Assembly: GCA_026984935.1 (NCBI GenBank)
Contig: JALSRD010000056.1
Span: 1-56,748 of the forward strand
Direction: 5' to 3'
Source: Desulfobacterales bacterium
GTDB lineage: Bacteria > Desulfobacterota > Desulfobacteria > Desulfobacterales > JALSRD01
DNA: 56,748 bases
Under the pieces are notes generated by a model. That model ran no database searches and was not told where the DNA came from. It worked only from the letters and a program-made list of their open reading frames with translations. This document shows positions 1 to 8,511 of the stretch, piece after piece (the first letter of the stretch is position 1; every line of letters begins with the position of its first letter). A program made the translations under genes and the position numbers.

Positions 1-250
1 GATCCGAGATGCCGATAACTATGGCACTGCCCGGATGGTTTGGCAAGGGGATGTTGTGGGAAAACAGCCGGAGGGGGAAACCACCCGTATCGAAGGCGCC
101 GGGGGCTTAAGCCGCGGTTCGCGCCGGTTTGGTTTACGGCCGGCAAAGGAGGAGACCCAGCCATTTCAAAAAACAGCGCTTAAAACAGATTGTACGCGCT
201 TTTTACCTGCAGGGCCCCCGGCTTTTTGGTGTGCTATGCAAAAACCCGCT
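1..250. other. gene-free edge of window
   Basis: No open frame here has a plausible start, ribosome site or recognisable family. The minus-strand operon ends at 251, so this stretch is its downstream flank. I do not see a clear hairpin plus T-tract terminator. Confidence 0.4.
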
Positions 251-1039
251 TCACTTCACCGGTTTGCCGCCATAGGTCATATGCAGGTGCGGTGTCAGCG
301 GACGTTGCGCTTTGCGCGCAGCCAGTTTGGCGCACGAGGGGCACATCTGGCCCGATTTTCGGGCATCGGGGTGCTCGCTTTCAAGCTCCCCCACGTGCTC
401 CAAAAATTTGGTCGTCGCAAACCGGGTGCCGCACAGATCGCATATCTCCAGGGCGTGCCGGCCGATGATCTCGTCGCGAATCATGATGCTGCGCACATTG
501 CCCTTGTCTTCCACGCGGATGGCATTCGTGGGACAGATGTTGGCACAGGTCCCACATCCGATACAGGAGCCTTTCTCCGATGGCATGACATAGTTCATCC
601 CCCTGATCTTCATCATTTTCAGGGCACTGGCGTGGATGATGTCCTTGCAGACCCGGACGCACAGGCGGCAGCGGATGCAGCCGTCGGGTTTCACGCCGGT
701 GGTCAGCCCGAACTCCTCACCGATCTGGTGAATCACGTCGGATCGCGGTGCCATCTTCAGCAGATTGCCGATGGCATTGCTCCGCATTTGCTGAATCATG
801 GCGCTTTCGGTGATGACCTCCAGGCCTTCTCTGACTTTGAGCGAACAGGACAACCGCGTAACCGGCGGTTTATCCTGCTCCCGGATTTCCACCACGCAGA
901 GCTTGCAGGCCGCCGCCGGTGTCAGAGCATGATGAAAGCAGACATGCGGGATGCGGATGCCGTTTTCTTCCAGCACCAGAAGGAGCCGCTTACCCTCCTG
1001 GGCCTGATAATCCGTTCCATCGATTTTGATTGTGACCAT
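251..1039 (-). CDS. 2Fe-2S/4Fe-4S ferredoxin subunit, NuoG N-terminus-like (copy A)
   Basis: A 262-residue electron-transfer subunit, last gene of the molybdopterin/NADH-dehydrogenase-like operon. The N-terminal ~80 residues form a plant-type [2Fe-2S] domain (Cys in PHVCFHH, AACKLC and RLSC). Around residues 115-185 there are two [4Fe-4S] motifs, CIRCRLCVRVC and CIGCGTCANICP. The C-terminal part has two further Cys pairs (CDLC and CPSC) that could bind zinc or iron. This is the architecture of the NuoG/HydA/HndD N-terminal module without any catalytic domain. I chose ATG at 1039 because AAGGAA lies about 9 nt upstream; a longer frame to 1123 has no comparable site. It is paralogous to the preceding gene (1142-1945). 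Probable role (inference): electron wire between the NuoF-like flavoprotein and the molybdenum subunit. Confidence 0.85.
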   Translation of the reverse strand: MVTIKIDGTDYQAQEGKRLLLVLEENGIRIPHVCFHHALTPAAACKLCVVEIREQDKPPVTRLSCSLKVREGLEVITESAMIQQMRSNAIGNLLKMAPRSDVIHQIGEEFGLTTGVKPDGCIRCRLCVRVCKDIIHASALKMMKIRGMNYVMPSEKGSCIGCGTCANICPTNAIRVEDKGNVRSIMIRDEIIGRHALEICDLCGTRFATTKFLEHVGELESEHPDARKSGQMCPSCAKLAARKAQRPLTPHLHMTYGGKPVK

Positions 1040-1141
1040 GTCGGTATTTCCTTGTCTATCCATGGGAAACAGCCCTTCGGCCTTCTCTGCAGCCGCCGCT
1101 GCAACTCCGGCGGGCGGCCACACAGGCCGTGTATCGGTCCC

Positions 1142-1945
1142 TTACCAGGCAGGAAAAGCGCCGTTGCCGAACGGCACCTTGGCAGGAGCCGGGCGCTCTG
1201 TTTTGCGCAGGCACTCCGGGCAGATCAAATCGATCAGTTCAATTCCCTTGGGCTTGAATGCCTTTCTGCGCATCCAGTCAATGTATTTCCTGGGTGCAAA
1301 ATAGCGGCCGCATTTTTCACATTTCTCGAGCTCGAAGCGCGCCACGACCTGGCCCCAGGTGTAAATGCGGCGCTGATTGCCCCGGTCTTCCATCTTAATA
1401 GCGCCGGTAGGACATACCTGGGCGCACGACCCGCACCCGATGCAGTACTCGGATAGCCGCTCGAAGTCGGTGGCCACTTTGCGGTTGTAGCCGCGGTTCA
1501 CCCAACACAGCGCATAGGCACCGATCTTGTCCCGGCAGACGCGTACGCAGCGGCCGCAGCGGATACAGTCGTCGTCTTCACCGGTCAGAAACCGGCTGGT
1601 CATGACCCCGCATTTTCCCGCCAGGTCCAACAGTTCCCGGCAGTAGGGCGAACGCCCCAGCAGCAGTTCCAGTATCAGCCGCCGGTTTTTGATGATGCGC
1701 TCGGTCTCGGTTTCGACGACGAGCCCTTCCTTGACCTCCTGAATACAGGAAACCCGGATGCAGGGCCGGATCGACCCGCTCAGTTCAACGATGCACAAAC
1801 GGCAGGTTCCCTCGGGCTCCAGCGCCTCATAATCGCACAGGGTGGGAATAAAAATACCCGCCTGACGGGCGGCTTGAAGCACACTGGTACCCTCCGGTGC
1901 GGCAATTTTTTCCCCGTTGATGGTCAGATTAATCATGGTGGGCAT
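1142..1945 (-). CDS. 2Fe-2S/4Fe-4S ferredoxin subunit, NuoG N-terminus-like (copy B)
   Basis: A 267-residue paralogue of the downstream gene with the same plan. The plant-type [2Fe-2S] domain has Cys in PTLCDYE, TCRLC and VSC within the first ~70 residues. Two [4Fe-4S] motifs follow near residues 130-190 (CIRCGRCVRVC, CIGCGSCAQVCP), then a Cys-pair tail (CEKCG, CPEC). The start at 1945 (MPTMIN) has GGAAGG just upstream; the second Met at 1936 is possible. It lies 12 nt after the NuoF-like gene, so cotranslation is likely. Two copies of this module in one operon is unusual: complex I has one NuoG. Either the complex carries two parallel wires or the copies serve different partners (inference). 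Confidence 0.85.
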   Translation of the reverse strand: MPTMINLTINGEKIAAPEGTSVLQAARQAGIFIPTLCDYEALEPEGTCRLCIVELSGSIRPCIRVSCIQEVKEGLVVETETERIIKNRRLILELLLGRSPYCRELLDLAGKCGVMTSRFLTGEDDDCIRCGRCVRVCRDKIGAYALCWVNRGYNRKVATDFERLSEYCIGCGSCAQVCPTGAIKMEDRGNQRRIYTWGQVVARFELEKCEKCGRYFAPRKYIDWMRRKAFKPKGIELIDLICPECLRKTERPAPAKVPFGNGAFPAW

Positions 1946-1957
1946 GAATCCTTCCCC

Positions 1958-3739
1958 CTATCCCTTCTGTACCGCGCCGAACTTGCAGTTTTCATAGCAG
2001 ATGCGGCAGACGATGCATTTATCCTGATCGATGACATGGGGTTCTTTCTTCTCCCCCGTAATGGCGCCGGCCGGACAGTTGCGCGCACACAGCGTACAGC
2101 CCGTGCACTTGTCGGCATCGATATAAAAGTGTGTCAGTGCTTTACATACACCGGCCGGGCAGTGCTTGTCGAAAATGTGCGCCTCGTATTCGTCGCGGAA
2201 GTAGCGCAGCGTGGAGATCACCGGGTTGGGCGCGCTGGTACCCAGCGCGCAGAGGGAGGTGTCCTTGATCGTAGCGGCGAGCTCTTCCAGCAGGCCGATG
2301 TGCTTCTCCGTCCCCTTGCCCTCCGTGATTTCATTGAGCAGCCGCACCATCTGGAAAACGCCTTCCCGGCACGGCGTACACTGCCCGCAGCCTTCATCCA
2401 CACAGAACTGCAGAAAGTACTTGGAGACATCCACCATGCAGGTGTCTTCGTCCATGACGATCATGCCGCCCGATCCCATCATGGAGCCGGCTTCTGAGAG
2501 GTGCTCGTAATCCAGCGGCATGTCCAGCAGGCTGGCCGGAATGCACCCGCCCGAAGGCCCACCGGTCTGAACGGCTTTAAACTGCTTTTTCTTGGGGATC
2601 CCGCCGCCGATCTTGAAAATCACGTCCCGCAGGGGGATGCCCATGGGGACCTCCACCAGACCGGTGTTGTTGATTTTTCCCACCAGGGAAAAAATCTTGG
2701 TGCCCTTGCTGCGCTCCGAACCGATGCCGGCGTACCACTTGGCCCCTTTTTCAATGATCATGGGCACATTGGCCCAGGTTTCGACGTTGTTCAGATTGCT
2801 GGGCTTGCCCCACAGCCCGCGGTCGGTGGTATGCACGTACTTGGGCCGCGGTTCGCCGGCCTTGTCCTCGATGGAGGTCATCAGCGCCGTGGATTCGCCG
2901 CACACGAAAGCCCCGGCGCCCAGCACGATTTTTATGTCGAAGTCCATCTCGGTGCCGAAAATCTTCTTGCCCAAAAAATGTTTTTCGCGGGCCTGCTCCA
3001 GGGCCCGCCGGAGCCGTTCGACGGCCAGTGGGTATTCGGCCCGGATGTAGACGAACCCCTCTACCGAACCGATGGCGTGCGCCCCGATAATCATGCCCTC
3101 GATGACCGCATGCGGATTGCCCTCGATGATCGAGCGGTCCATGAACGCGCCGGGGTCGCCTTCATCCGCGTTGCACAAAACATACTTGACCACCCCGCTG
3201 GCACGCCGGCAGCTCTCCCACTTGATCCCGGTGGGAAATCCTCCGCCGCCGCGCCCGCGCAGCCCCGAGGCTTTGATGATCTCGATGATCTCATCGGGCC
3301 CCATGCCCAGCGCCTTGGAAGCCGCCCGGTAGCCGCCGGCGGCGATGTACTCCTCGATGGATTCGGGATCAATCTGCCCGCAGTTGGCCAGCACCAGTTT
3401 CTGCTGTTTGTCGTGAAAAATGTGGTAGTCTTTTTTCACCAGCCACTTTTTGACGGGCTTTCCGCCGACAATGTGCTCGGAAACGATCGGCGCGACCTTT
3501 TCCGGTGTGACGAACTGGTATGTCTCGGTTTTTCCGTCGACCTGCACGTCCACCAGGACATCCTTGGCGCAAAATCCCCGGCAGCCCACTTTGTGAACCC
3601 GCGGCTGGTAATTGGCGCTCAACCCGTTTTTGTCCAGTTCGGCCTTGAAAGCTTCGATGACGTTAAAGCCGCCGGCGGCCACCCCCCCTGTGCCGGCACA
3701 GACACTGATGACGATTTCTTTTGCAGTCGTAGATCCCAT
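1958..3739 (-). CDS. NuoF/HydB-like NADH-binding flavoprotein with N-terminal thioredoxin-like and C-terminal ferredoxin domains
   Basis: A 593-residue member of the 51-kDa NADH dehydrogenase family. The first ~110 residues are a thioredoxin-like [2Fe-2S] domain (VCAGTGG, CRGFC). The FMN/NADH core follows: GRGGGGFPTG near residue 165, CNADEGDPGAF near 190, and GAGAFVCGESTAL near 275. The N3-type [4Fe-4S] ligand set is CGQCTPCREGV plus a later Cys near residue 500. The C-terminus adds a two-cluster ferredoxin (CTGCTLCARNCP, CIVCRICYENC). This domain order matches HydB/HndC-type subunits of bifurcating hydrogenases and NAD-linked formate dehydrogenases. It probably exchanges electrons with NAD(H) in the cytoplasm and, with the extra ferredoxin domains, may bifurcate or confurcate (inference). 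The start ATG has AAAGG upstream. Confidence 0.93.
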   Translation of the reverse strand: MGSTTAKEIVISVCAGTGGVAAGGFNVIEAFKAELDKNGLSANYQPRVHKVGCRGFCAKDVLVDVQVDGKTETYQFVTPEKVAPIVSEHIVGGKPVKKWLVKKDYHIFHDKQQKLVLANCGQIDPESIEEYIAAGGYRAASKALGMGPDEIIEIIKASGLRGRGGGGFPTGIKWESCRRASGVVKYVLCNADEGDPGAFMDRSIIEGNPHAVIEGMIIGAHAIGSVEGFVYIRAEYPLAVERLRRALEQAREKHFLGKKIFGTEMDFDIKIVLGAGAFVCGESTALMTSIEDKAGEPRPKYVHTTDRGLWGKPSNLNNVETWANVPMIIEKGAKWYAGIGSERSKGTKIFSLVGKINNTGLVEVPMGIPLRDVIFKIGGGIPKKKQFKAVQTGGPSGGCIPASLLDMPLDYEHLSEAGSMMGSGGMIVMDEDTCMVDVSKYFLQFCVDEGCGQCTPCREGVFQMVRLLNEITEGKGTEKHIGLLEELAATIKDTSLCALGTSAPNPVISTLRYFRDEYEAHIFDKHCPAGVCKALTHFYIDADKCTGCTLCARNCPAGAITGEKKEPHVIDQDKCIVCRICYENCKFGAVQKG

Positions 3740-3899
3740 AGTTCTGCCTTTGGTTGCCGGCAGGTTCGTTCAGCGCTTGGACACCGTTTTCAGCCCGTAC
3801 CTTCGACCGCAAAGCCGCTATGCGCCTAGATGAAAGGCGCTTCAGCCCCGCACCGTCTGCAAGCCCGGTGTTGGGTCCCCGCTGTCCGCCTGTCGGCGA

Positions 3900-4355
3900 C
3901 TATTTTTTGAATTTTTGCAGTATGCCGTGAATCTGCTTGGGCGCCACCTGCCCGTATGTCTCCTCGTTGACCACCACTGCCGGCGCCAGGCTGCAGGCGC
4001 CGATGCAGCGGACCTCTTCCAGAGAAAATTGCATGTCGTCGGTGCTCTCACCGACATCCACCTTCAACTGCGCCTTGATTTCATCCATCACCCGCTCGGC
4101 GCCCTTTACATGGCAGGCGGTGCCCAGGCACACGCAAACGGTGTTTTTTCCCTTGGGCTTGAGGCTGAAGCGATTGTAGAAATTTGCGATGCTGTAAATC
4201 TGCGTGATCGGAATTTGCGTTTTCTTGGACAGATACCGCAGGTCTTCTTCCGGCAGATAGTTGAAGTGGCTCTGCATCTCGTGAAGAATACCGATCAGGT
4301 TGCCCCTTATGGTGGGGAATTTGGCCAGAATCGCGTCCATTGCAGCGACATCCAT
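3900..4355 (-). CDS. NuoE-like thioredoxin-fold [2Fe-2S] subunit
   Basis: A 151-residue homologue of the 24-kDa NADH dehydrogenase subunit. The cluster ligands are visible as VCLGTACHVKG (C-x4-C) and RCIGACSLAPA (C-x3-C). The N-terminal helical region PEEDLRYLSKKTQIP is typical of the family. I chose ATG at 4355 because AAGGAG precedes it; longer upstream frames lack family similarity and run into GC-rich noise. The gene stands 160 bp upstream of the NuoF-like gene, its obligatory partner in this family. The 277 bp between it and the preceding ferredoxin gene (4356-4632) hold nothing I can identify. It is expected to shuttle electrons between FMN and the rest of the complex. Confidence 0.92.
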   Translation of the reverse strand: MDVAAMDAILAKFPTIRGNLIGILHEMQSHFNYLPEEDLRYLSKKTQIPITQIYSIANFYNRFSLKPKGKNTVCVCLGTACHVKGAERVMDEIKAQLKVDVGESTDDMQFSLEEVRCIGACSLAPAVVVNEETYGQVAPKQIHGILQKFKK

Positions 4356-4632
4356 AAAAAACTCCTTATCTGCAGGCCGCCGGGGGGCATGGAAAACAAA
4401 GCTGCCTTCCGGGCTGTTGCGGCGCCTGCCTGTACACGCTGGGCCCGACCGGACATCCGGCCGGTTGCAGGTCCGCCCACAGCCTTCACCGCGGCGTAAT
4501 CGGCCGCCCCGGGCACAAACACTGTTTTCCGACGGCCCCTGCGGCCCTTTGAGCACACCGGACCGGTCACGTTCGGCCGCAGGCCGCCGGACTTCATCAG
4601 CAGCCCGCGGTCAATCACGCGGCTTTCGGCAT

Positions 4633-5154
4633 TTATTCCAGCAGAGCCGCCCCCTTGGTCGATGCCATGGCCATGGCGTAGCGTTTGCGCTTGATGCTGG
4701 GCATTTTTTCGGTGACATTGAACTGCAGGCAGTGGGTGGTGCATATGGTGACACAGGCGGGCTTGAGGCCCTCATCGATGCGGTCCATGCAGTAGTCGCA
4801 CTTGACCACCTTGCCGGTTTCCGGGTTCCACTGCGGCGCGCCCCAGGGGCAGGCGGAAATGCAGGTCTTGCAGCCCACACACAGGTTCTGGTCCACAAAA
4901 ACGATGCCGTCATCCGCTCTTCGCTGCATGGCGCCCGTGGGGCAGGCGGAGATGCACCACGGGTTTTCGCAGTGAAAACAGGGCATGAAAATATAAGACG
5001 CCCGCGGTTTGCCGTCGAAGAACTTGGGGCCCACCGTGATGATCTGGCAGGGCCGGGATGCCGGCGGCAGGGACTTGTTGCTCTTGCAGGCGATCTCGCA
5101 GCTGTGGCAGCCGATGCATTTCTGTTGGTCCTGCAGCATGAAATATTTGCTCAT
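4633..5154 (-). CDS. four-cluster [4Fe-4S] ferredoxin subunit (DmsB/HycB/PhsB type)
   Basis: A 173-residue iron-sulfur subunit of the kind paired with molybdopterin oxidoreductases. Four Cys clusters are visible: CIGCHSCEIACK, CFHCENPWCISACP, CVGCKTCISACPWG, and the closing pair CDYC with CVTIC. There is no signal peptide, so it works in the cytoplasm with the catalytic subunit encoded immediately upstream (76 bp gap). I set the start at 5154 (MSKYF), which has GGAGG 5 nt upstream. A Met four codons earlier lacks a site. Likely role (inference): it passes electrons between the molybdenum site and the NuoEF-like module. Confidence 0.92.
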   Translation of the reverse strand: MSKYFMLQDQQKCIGCHSCEIACKSNKSLPPASRPCQIITVGPKFFDGKPRASYIFMPCFHCENPWCISACPTGAMQRRADDGIVFVDQNLCVGCKTCISACPWGAPQWNPETGKVVKCDYCMDRIDEGLKPACVTICTTHCLQFNVTEKMPSIKRKRYAMAMASTKGAALLE

Positions 5155-5230
5155 TCTAACCTCCATGAAACCGTTTTACGTTTTTTCAATTCCATTTCAA
5201 AATTGCACATCTGACATTCGATACGATGCC

Positions 5231-7315
5231 TTAGGCTGCCTTTACGGTCACCACGGTTTCGTGCAGCGCCGGGCTGCCGCCGATCATGTCGGAGATGTTC
5301 TCCTGGATGAGCGCATCGCTCAAGCCCTTTTGGTAGGACCGGGCGGCCTTTTCGGCCGTATGCCCGAATCCGTGCAGCATGAAAACGGCCTCCGGATGAA
5401 TGAGCTCGGTTACTTTGGCTTTGATCTTGCCTTCACCGGCCTTGGACGTCACGTAGACCCAGTCGCCGTCGGCGATGCCCAACTCTTTGGCCCGCTGATC
5501 GTTGATCCAGAGTTCGTTCTCCGGGCACAGCTCGTTGAGGTAGGGGTTGTTCTGGGTGGAGATGTGCGTATGCAGTGCGTTTCTTCCCACGATCAGGCGG
5601 AACTGGTCGCCCTCGATTTTCGGCATGGCCTCGTAGGGAGGAAAAGACTGGAAACCGGCATTTTCCATCAGCGAGGATTTGAATTCGATCTTGCCCGACG
5701 GCGTCTTGAATTTGATGGCGTCCCTGCGGTCCCAGAAAATGGGCTTCTTGCCGTAGGCCACAAACCCCTTGGATTCGAAATCCTCCATGGTAAAGCCGGT
5801 GCCCTCCAGCTGCCAGCGCACCAGATCGTCCATGCTCTCGTAAGGGAAATACTCGCCGATGCCGATGCGCTCGCCGATCTGCTTTAAAATCATGGCCCCG
5901 TCGCGGGTGTCGTAGCGCGGCGGTACGACCTGCCTGCGCAAAAACATCTGCGGCTTGAGGCCGTTGGCCTGCATGATGCAGTCGGTGCGTTCAAAGTAGC
6001 AGGATTCCGGCAGGATCACGTCCGCATACCAGGCGATGTCGCTGTAGTTGATGTCGATGGCCACGATCAGGTCCAGCTTGTCCAGGGCCTTGCGGGTCAG
6101 GTTGGTGTCCGGGATGGACATCAGCGGATCGAAACGGTAGGCGATCATTGCCTTGAGGGGATAGGGATCCTGGTTCAAAATGGCAAAGGGCAGCATCTGG
6201 CCCACGCCGTGGTTGGGATCGGGCAGGGGAAAGTCCGGCGTGCCCACCTTGTCAAAACGCGGCACGTCGATTTTCGGAAAATCCTGGCCGGTGAGCTTGC
6301 GCGCCGCCTTGCCGCCTTCCTCGGCCGGACCCTTCTTGAAAAAGAACCCGCCCTTGGCCTCCACGCTGCCCATGAGCGAGTTTAAGATCATGATGGACCG
6401 GCGTGTGTAAATCTCGTTGGGGTGGTTGGCGCCGCGGTAGCCGAAGTGGAAAATGACCTGCGGCTTGTCCTTGCTGACCCGGCGCGCCAGGTCCACGATG
6501 GCGCCGGCGGGGATGCCGGTTTCCTTTTCGGCCCATTCGGGCGTGTAGGGCTGGATAAACTCCTGCAGCTCGGGCAGGCCCAGCACCCAACGGTCAACGT
6601 AAGCGGCATCGTAGAGCCGTTCCTTCAAAACGACATGGATCAGCGCGTAGTTCAGCGCCAGGTCGGTGCCCGGCCGAATCTGAAAGTAGCGGTGGGCCTT
6701 GGTGGCCGTGACCGTCACGCGCGGATCGATGTAGGTCAGTTCGGCCCCGCTCTCCAGGCCGGCCATCAGGTTGTTGACCGGTTTGACCTCGATGGATTCA
6801 AACAGGTTGCGGCCGTACATGATGATGTGTTTGGCGTTTTTCATGTCCACGCTCATCTGGGAGTCGACATAGCCGAACAGCGAACGGCAGGCCGTATTCA
6901 CCGATCCCTTGCAGATGGCATCGTGGGTGAAGTGGTTGGGCGACTTGATGGCTTTCAAAAATGTCTTGCTGACGTGCGTGGCCAGCTGGGTGCGCTCGCC
7001 CAGCACCACGCTGTGCCCGCCATACTCATCGATGATTCCCTTGAGCTTTTCGCCCACATAATCCAGGGCTTTTTCCCAGCTCACCTTTTTCCAGTGGCCC
7101 TCGCCCCTTTCGCCCACGCGCATCATGGGCGACTGCACGCGCTGGTCGTCGTAAAGCAGGCTGATGCCGGCGGACCCGCGCGGACACAGGCTGCCCTCCA
7201 TGCCGGCCACATGCGGGTTGCCCTCGACCCACTTGACATGGCCGTCTTTGACCACGACCCGAATCGGACAGCGTATAGAACACATGAAACAGATCGAATA
7301 GACTTCTTTTTCCAT
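5231..7315 (-). CDS. molybdopterin oxidoreductase catalytic subunit (DMSO reductase family)
   Basis: A 694-residue catalytic subunit of the DMSO-reductase superfamily; Mo or W bis-pyranopterin is expected. An N-terminal [4Fe-4S] site is formed by C9, C12, C16 and C44, followed by the three molybdopterin subdomains and a C-terminal dinucleotide-binding domain from about residue 570. The probable metal ligand is C135 in DAICKGSVN. Formate dehydrogenases have Sec/Cys followed by His here; this protein has Lys, so I do not call it a formate dehydrogenase. There is no Tat signal, so the enzyme is cytoplasmic. First gene of the operon, GGAGGAG upstream. Size and ferredoxin partner resemble thiosulfate/polysulfide-reductase relatives, but the substrate cannot be read from the sequence. 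With NuoEF-like partners it should couple its substrate to NAD(H). Confidence 0.9.
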   Translation of the reverse strand: MEKEVYSICFMCSIRCPIRVVVKDGHVKWVEGNPHVAGMEGSLCPRGSAGISLLYDDQRVQSPMMRVGERGEGHWKKVSWEKALDYVGEKLKGIIDEYGGHSVVLGERTQLATHVSKTFLKAIKSPNHFTHDAICKGSVNTACRSLFGYVDSQMSVDMKNAKHIIMYGRNLFESIEVKPVNNLMAGLESGAELTYIDPRVTVTATKAHRYFQIRPGTDLALNYALIHVVLKERLYDAAYVDRWVLGLPELQEFIQPYTPEWAEKETGIPAGAIVDLARRVSKDKPQVIFHFGYRGANHPNEIYTRRSIMILNSLMGSVEAKGGFFFKKGPAEEGGKAARKLTGQDFPKIDVPRFDKVGTPDFPLPDPNHGVGQMLPFAILNQDPYPLKAMIAYRFDPLMSIPDTNLTRKALDKLDLIVAIDINYSDIAWYADVILPESCYFERTDCIMQANGLKPQMFLRRQVVPPRYDTRDGAMILKQIGERIGIGEYFPYESMDDLVRWQLEGTGFTMEDFESKGFVAYGKKPIFWDRRDAIKFKTPSGKIEFKSSLMENAGFQSFPPYEAMPKIEGDQFRLIVGRNALHTHISTQNNPYLNELCPENELWINDQRAKELGIADGDWVYVTSKAGEGKIKAKVTELIHPEAVFMLHGFGHTAEKAARSYQKGLSDALIQENISDMIGGSPALHETVVTVKAA

Positions 7316-7352
7316 AATTTCTCCTCCGGGTTAAAAAAATTAGCGAGGCTGG

Positions 7353-7366
7353 GCCTCTTTAGTGCC
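7353..7366 (-). promoter_or_regulatory. weak candidate -24/-12 promoter for the molybdopterin operon
   Basis: On the minus strand the sequence reads GGCACTAAAGAGGC. It has GG and GC separated by exactly 10 nt and a good -24 half (GGCAC), but AG instead of TT in the -12 half. It would start transcription about 26 nt upstream of the 7315 start codon. It also lies in a small GC palindrome, so this is a low-confidence call. Confidence 0.25.
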
Positions 7367-7647
7367 CATACTATGAATACAAAATTATGTAAAGGGCCTG
7401 CCTTTTTGCTTGGCAGCGGTCCGGGCCCGGCAAAAAAGCTTATGATGAGTCGGCAGATCGTTGAACCTTCAAGCAATATTCATACCACCCTTGTGGACAC
7501 CCCACCTGCCGCAGACATGCGCCAAACCATGCCCGTATACGTCGGCATAAAAACCTCCGGCCTGCATTTTCAGCCAGTTATTCCGCACGGCAAGGGCTTC
7601 GCCGAAGCCGGCGGGCCGCCGATAATGGCGCAAACTCAGCTGCATGA

Positions 7648-7683
7648 GCAATATTTTTATTGCGCCGACAGATTTTTATTGCG
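7648..7683. promoter_or_regulatory. palindrome plus direct repeat, candidate activator site
   Basis: GCAATA-TTTT-TATTGC forms an inverted repeat at 7648-7663, and the 12-mer ATTTTTATTGCG occurs twice (7653 and 7672, spacing 19 bp). It sits about 230 bp upstream of the sigma-54-type promoter at 7894, the usual distance for an enhancer-bound NtrC-type activator. The rest of the 7367-7893 gap holds AT-rich sequence and no gene I can support. Confidence 0.4.
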
Positions 7684-7893
7684 AAATATATCTTATTTAA
7701 AATACAGTCGATCATCCATATCCTTTTCAGGTGAATCTTTTTTTATGCAGTCGGATGATCTCAGCAAAGCACACGGCCGGGGTGTCTGCCAAAGCCGGCA
7801 ACAGGATCGGTACATTCCTATTTAACTGTTTTTTTTATAAAAATAACATTCGCCCGACTTCCGGTCGCAATACCCCGGCCCCATATGCGGCCA

Positions 7894-7909
7894 TGGCATA
7901 CAGCTTGCT
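7894..7909 (+). promoter_or_regulatory. sigma-54 (-24/-12) promoter
   Basis: The sequence TGGCATACAGCTTGCT matches the RpoN consensus TGGCAC-N5-TTGC with one change, and GG and GC are exactly 10 nt apart. It would start transcription near 7921, 42 nt before the first gene of the exporter operon. The operon ends in an NtrC-type activator gene, which fits. Confidence 0.65.
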
Positions 7910-7962
7910 TTATTTCTTGAGATTACGGTTCGTGAGCTTCTGTTTGCCGGCGGGTCTGAACC

Positions 7963-8376
7963 ATGGCCAAAACAAGACGTGTATTGACATTGCAACCCGA
8001 CTTAGCCAAAAAGAGCGCATACAGCGTCCTGGCCGGCGCCTTGGGCACCGTGATTCTGGCGGGTTTTACCGCCAGTCTGGTGCCCATGGTGCGCGCCGGC
8101 AGGTACCTGCCGTGGATCATTGGATTCAATGCCATGCTGTCCGGCTACATGCTGCTGGAGAAAACCCGTCGGGGATTCAGGCATAAACGCCTCTGTGCCG
8201 CCGGGGCCGGCTTTTCCGCCGCGGTGCTGGCCTGTGGGATTTTAAATGCCGTCTTTTTATCGGCCACGGGAATGCTTTTGACGCCGCCGGCCGCGCTTTT
8301 CCAGCTGCTGTCCGTGGCCGCCGGCTGCGGCCTGCTGGGCGGGCTGCTGGCCGTCCAATATTTCGATCTGAAATAA
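7963..8376 (+). CDS. small four-helix membrane protein, unknown function
   Basis: A 137-residue hydrophobic protein I do not recognise. Four membrane segments are predicted by eye, at roughly residues 20-42, 48-66, 76-102 and 108-132. A basic N-terminus (MAKTRRVLTLQ) and a basic cytoplasmic loop (EKTRRGFRHKR) between helices 2 and 3 suggest both ends face the cytoplasm. It is the first gene after the sigma-54-type promoter and is followed after 135 bp by the TauE/SafE exporter gene, so it probably belongs to the same transport or signalling unit. The ribosome site is weak. Confidence 0.7.
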   Translation: MAKTRRVLTLQPDLAKKSAYSVLAGALGTVILAGFTASLVPMVRAGRYLPWIIGFNAMLSGYMLLEKTRRGFRHKRLCAAGAGFSAAVLACGILNAVFLSATGMLLTPPAALFQLLSVAAGCGLLGGLLAVQYFDLK

Positions 8377-8511
8377 GCGGCTTGGTATGGGCATTGGAAC
8401 ATACACTTGCGTATCAGATCATGAAGAAAGGGGGGAGGCAAAAAACAACATTTTTACTGCTGCTGATGAAGATGGAGGTCTTCTGTTATCGCTAACCTGT
8501 GGAGGAGGATC

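Noticed and set aside
35-1456. Long plus-strand open frame of 473 codons across the first two ferredoxin genes
   Set aside because: It is antisense to two clear iron-sulfur protein genes, shows no family and is typical of GC-rich antisense frames.
4356-4632. N-terminal extension of the NuoE-like protein or a small gene between it and the ferredoxin gene
   Set aside because: The upstream frame has no family similarity and an excellent AAGGAG site marks ATG 4355.
5231-7315. Selenocysteine formate dehydrogenase
   Set aside because: The catalytic subunit has no in-frame UGA; the predicted ligand is Cys135 followed by Lys rather than the Sec/Cys-His of formate dehydrogenases.
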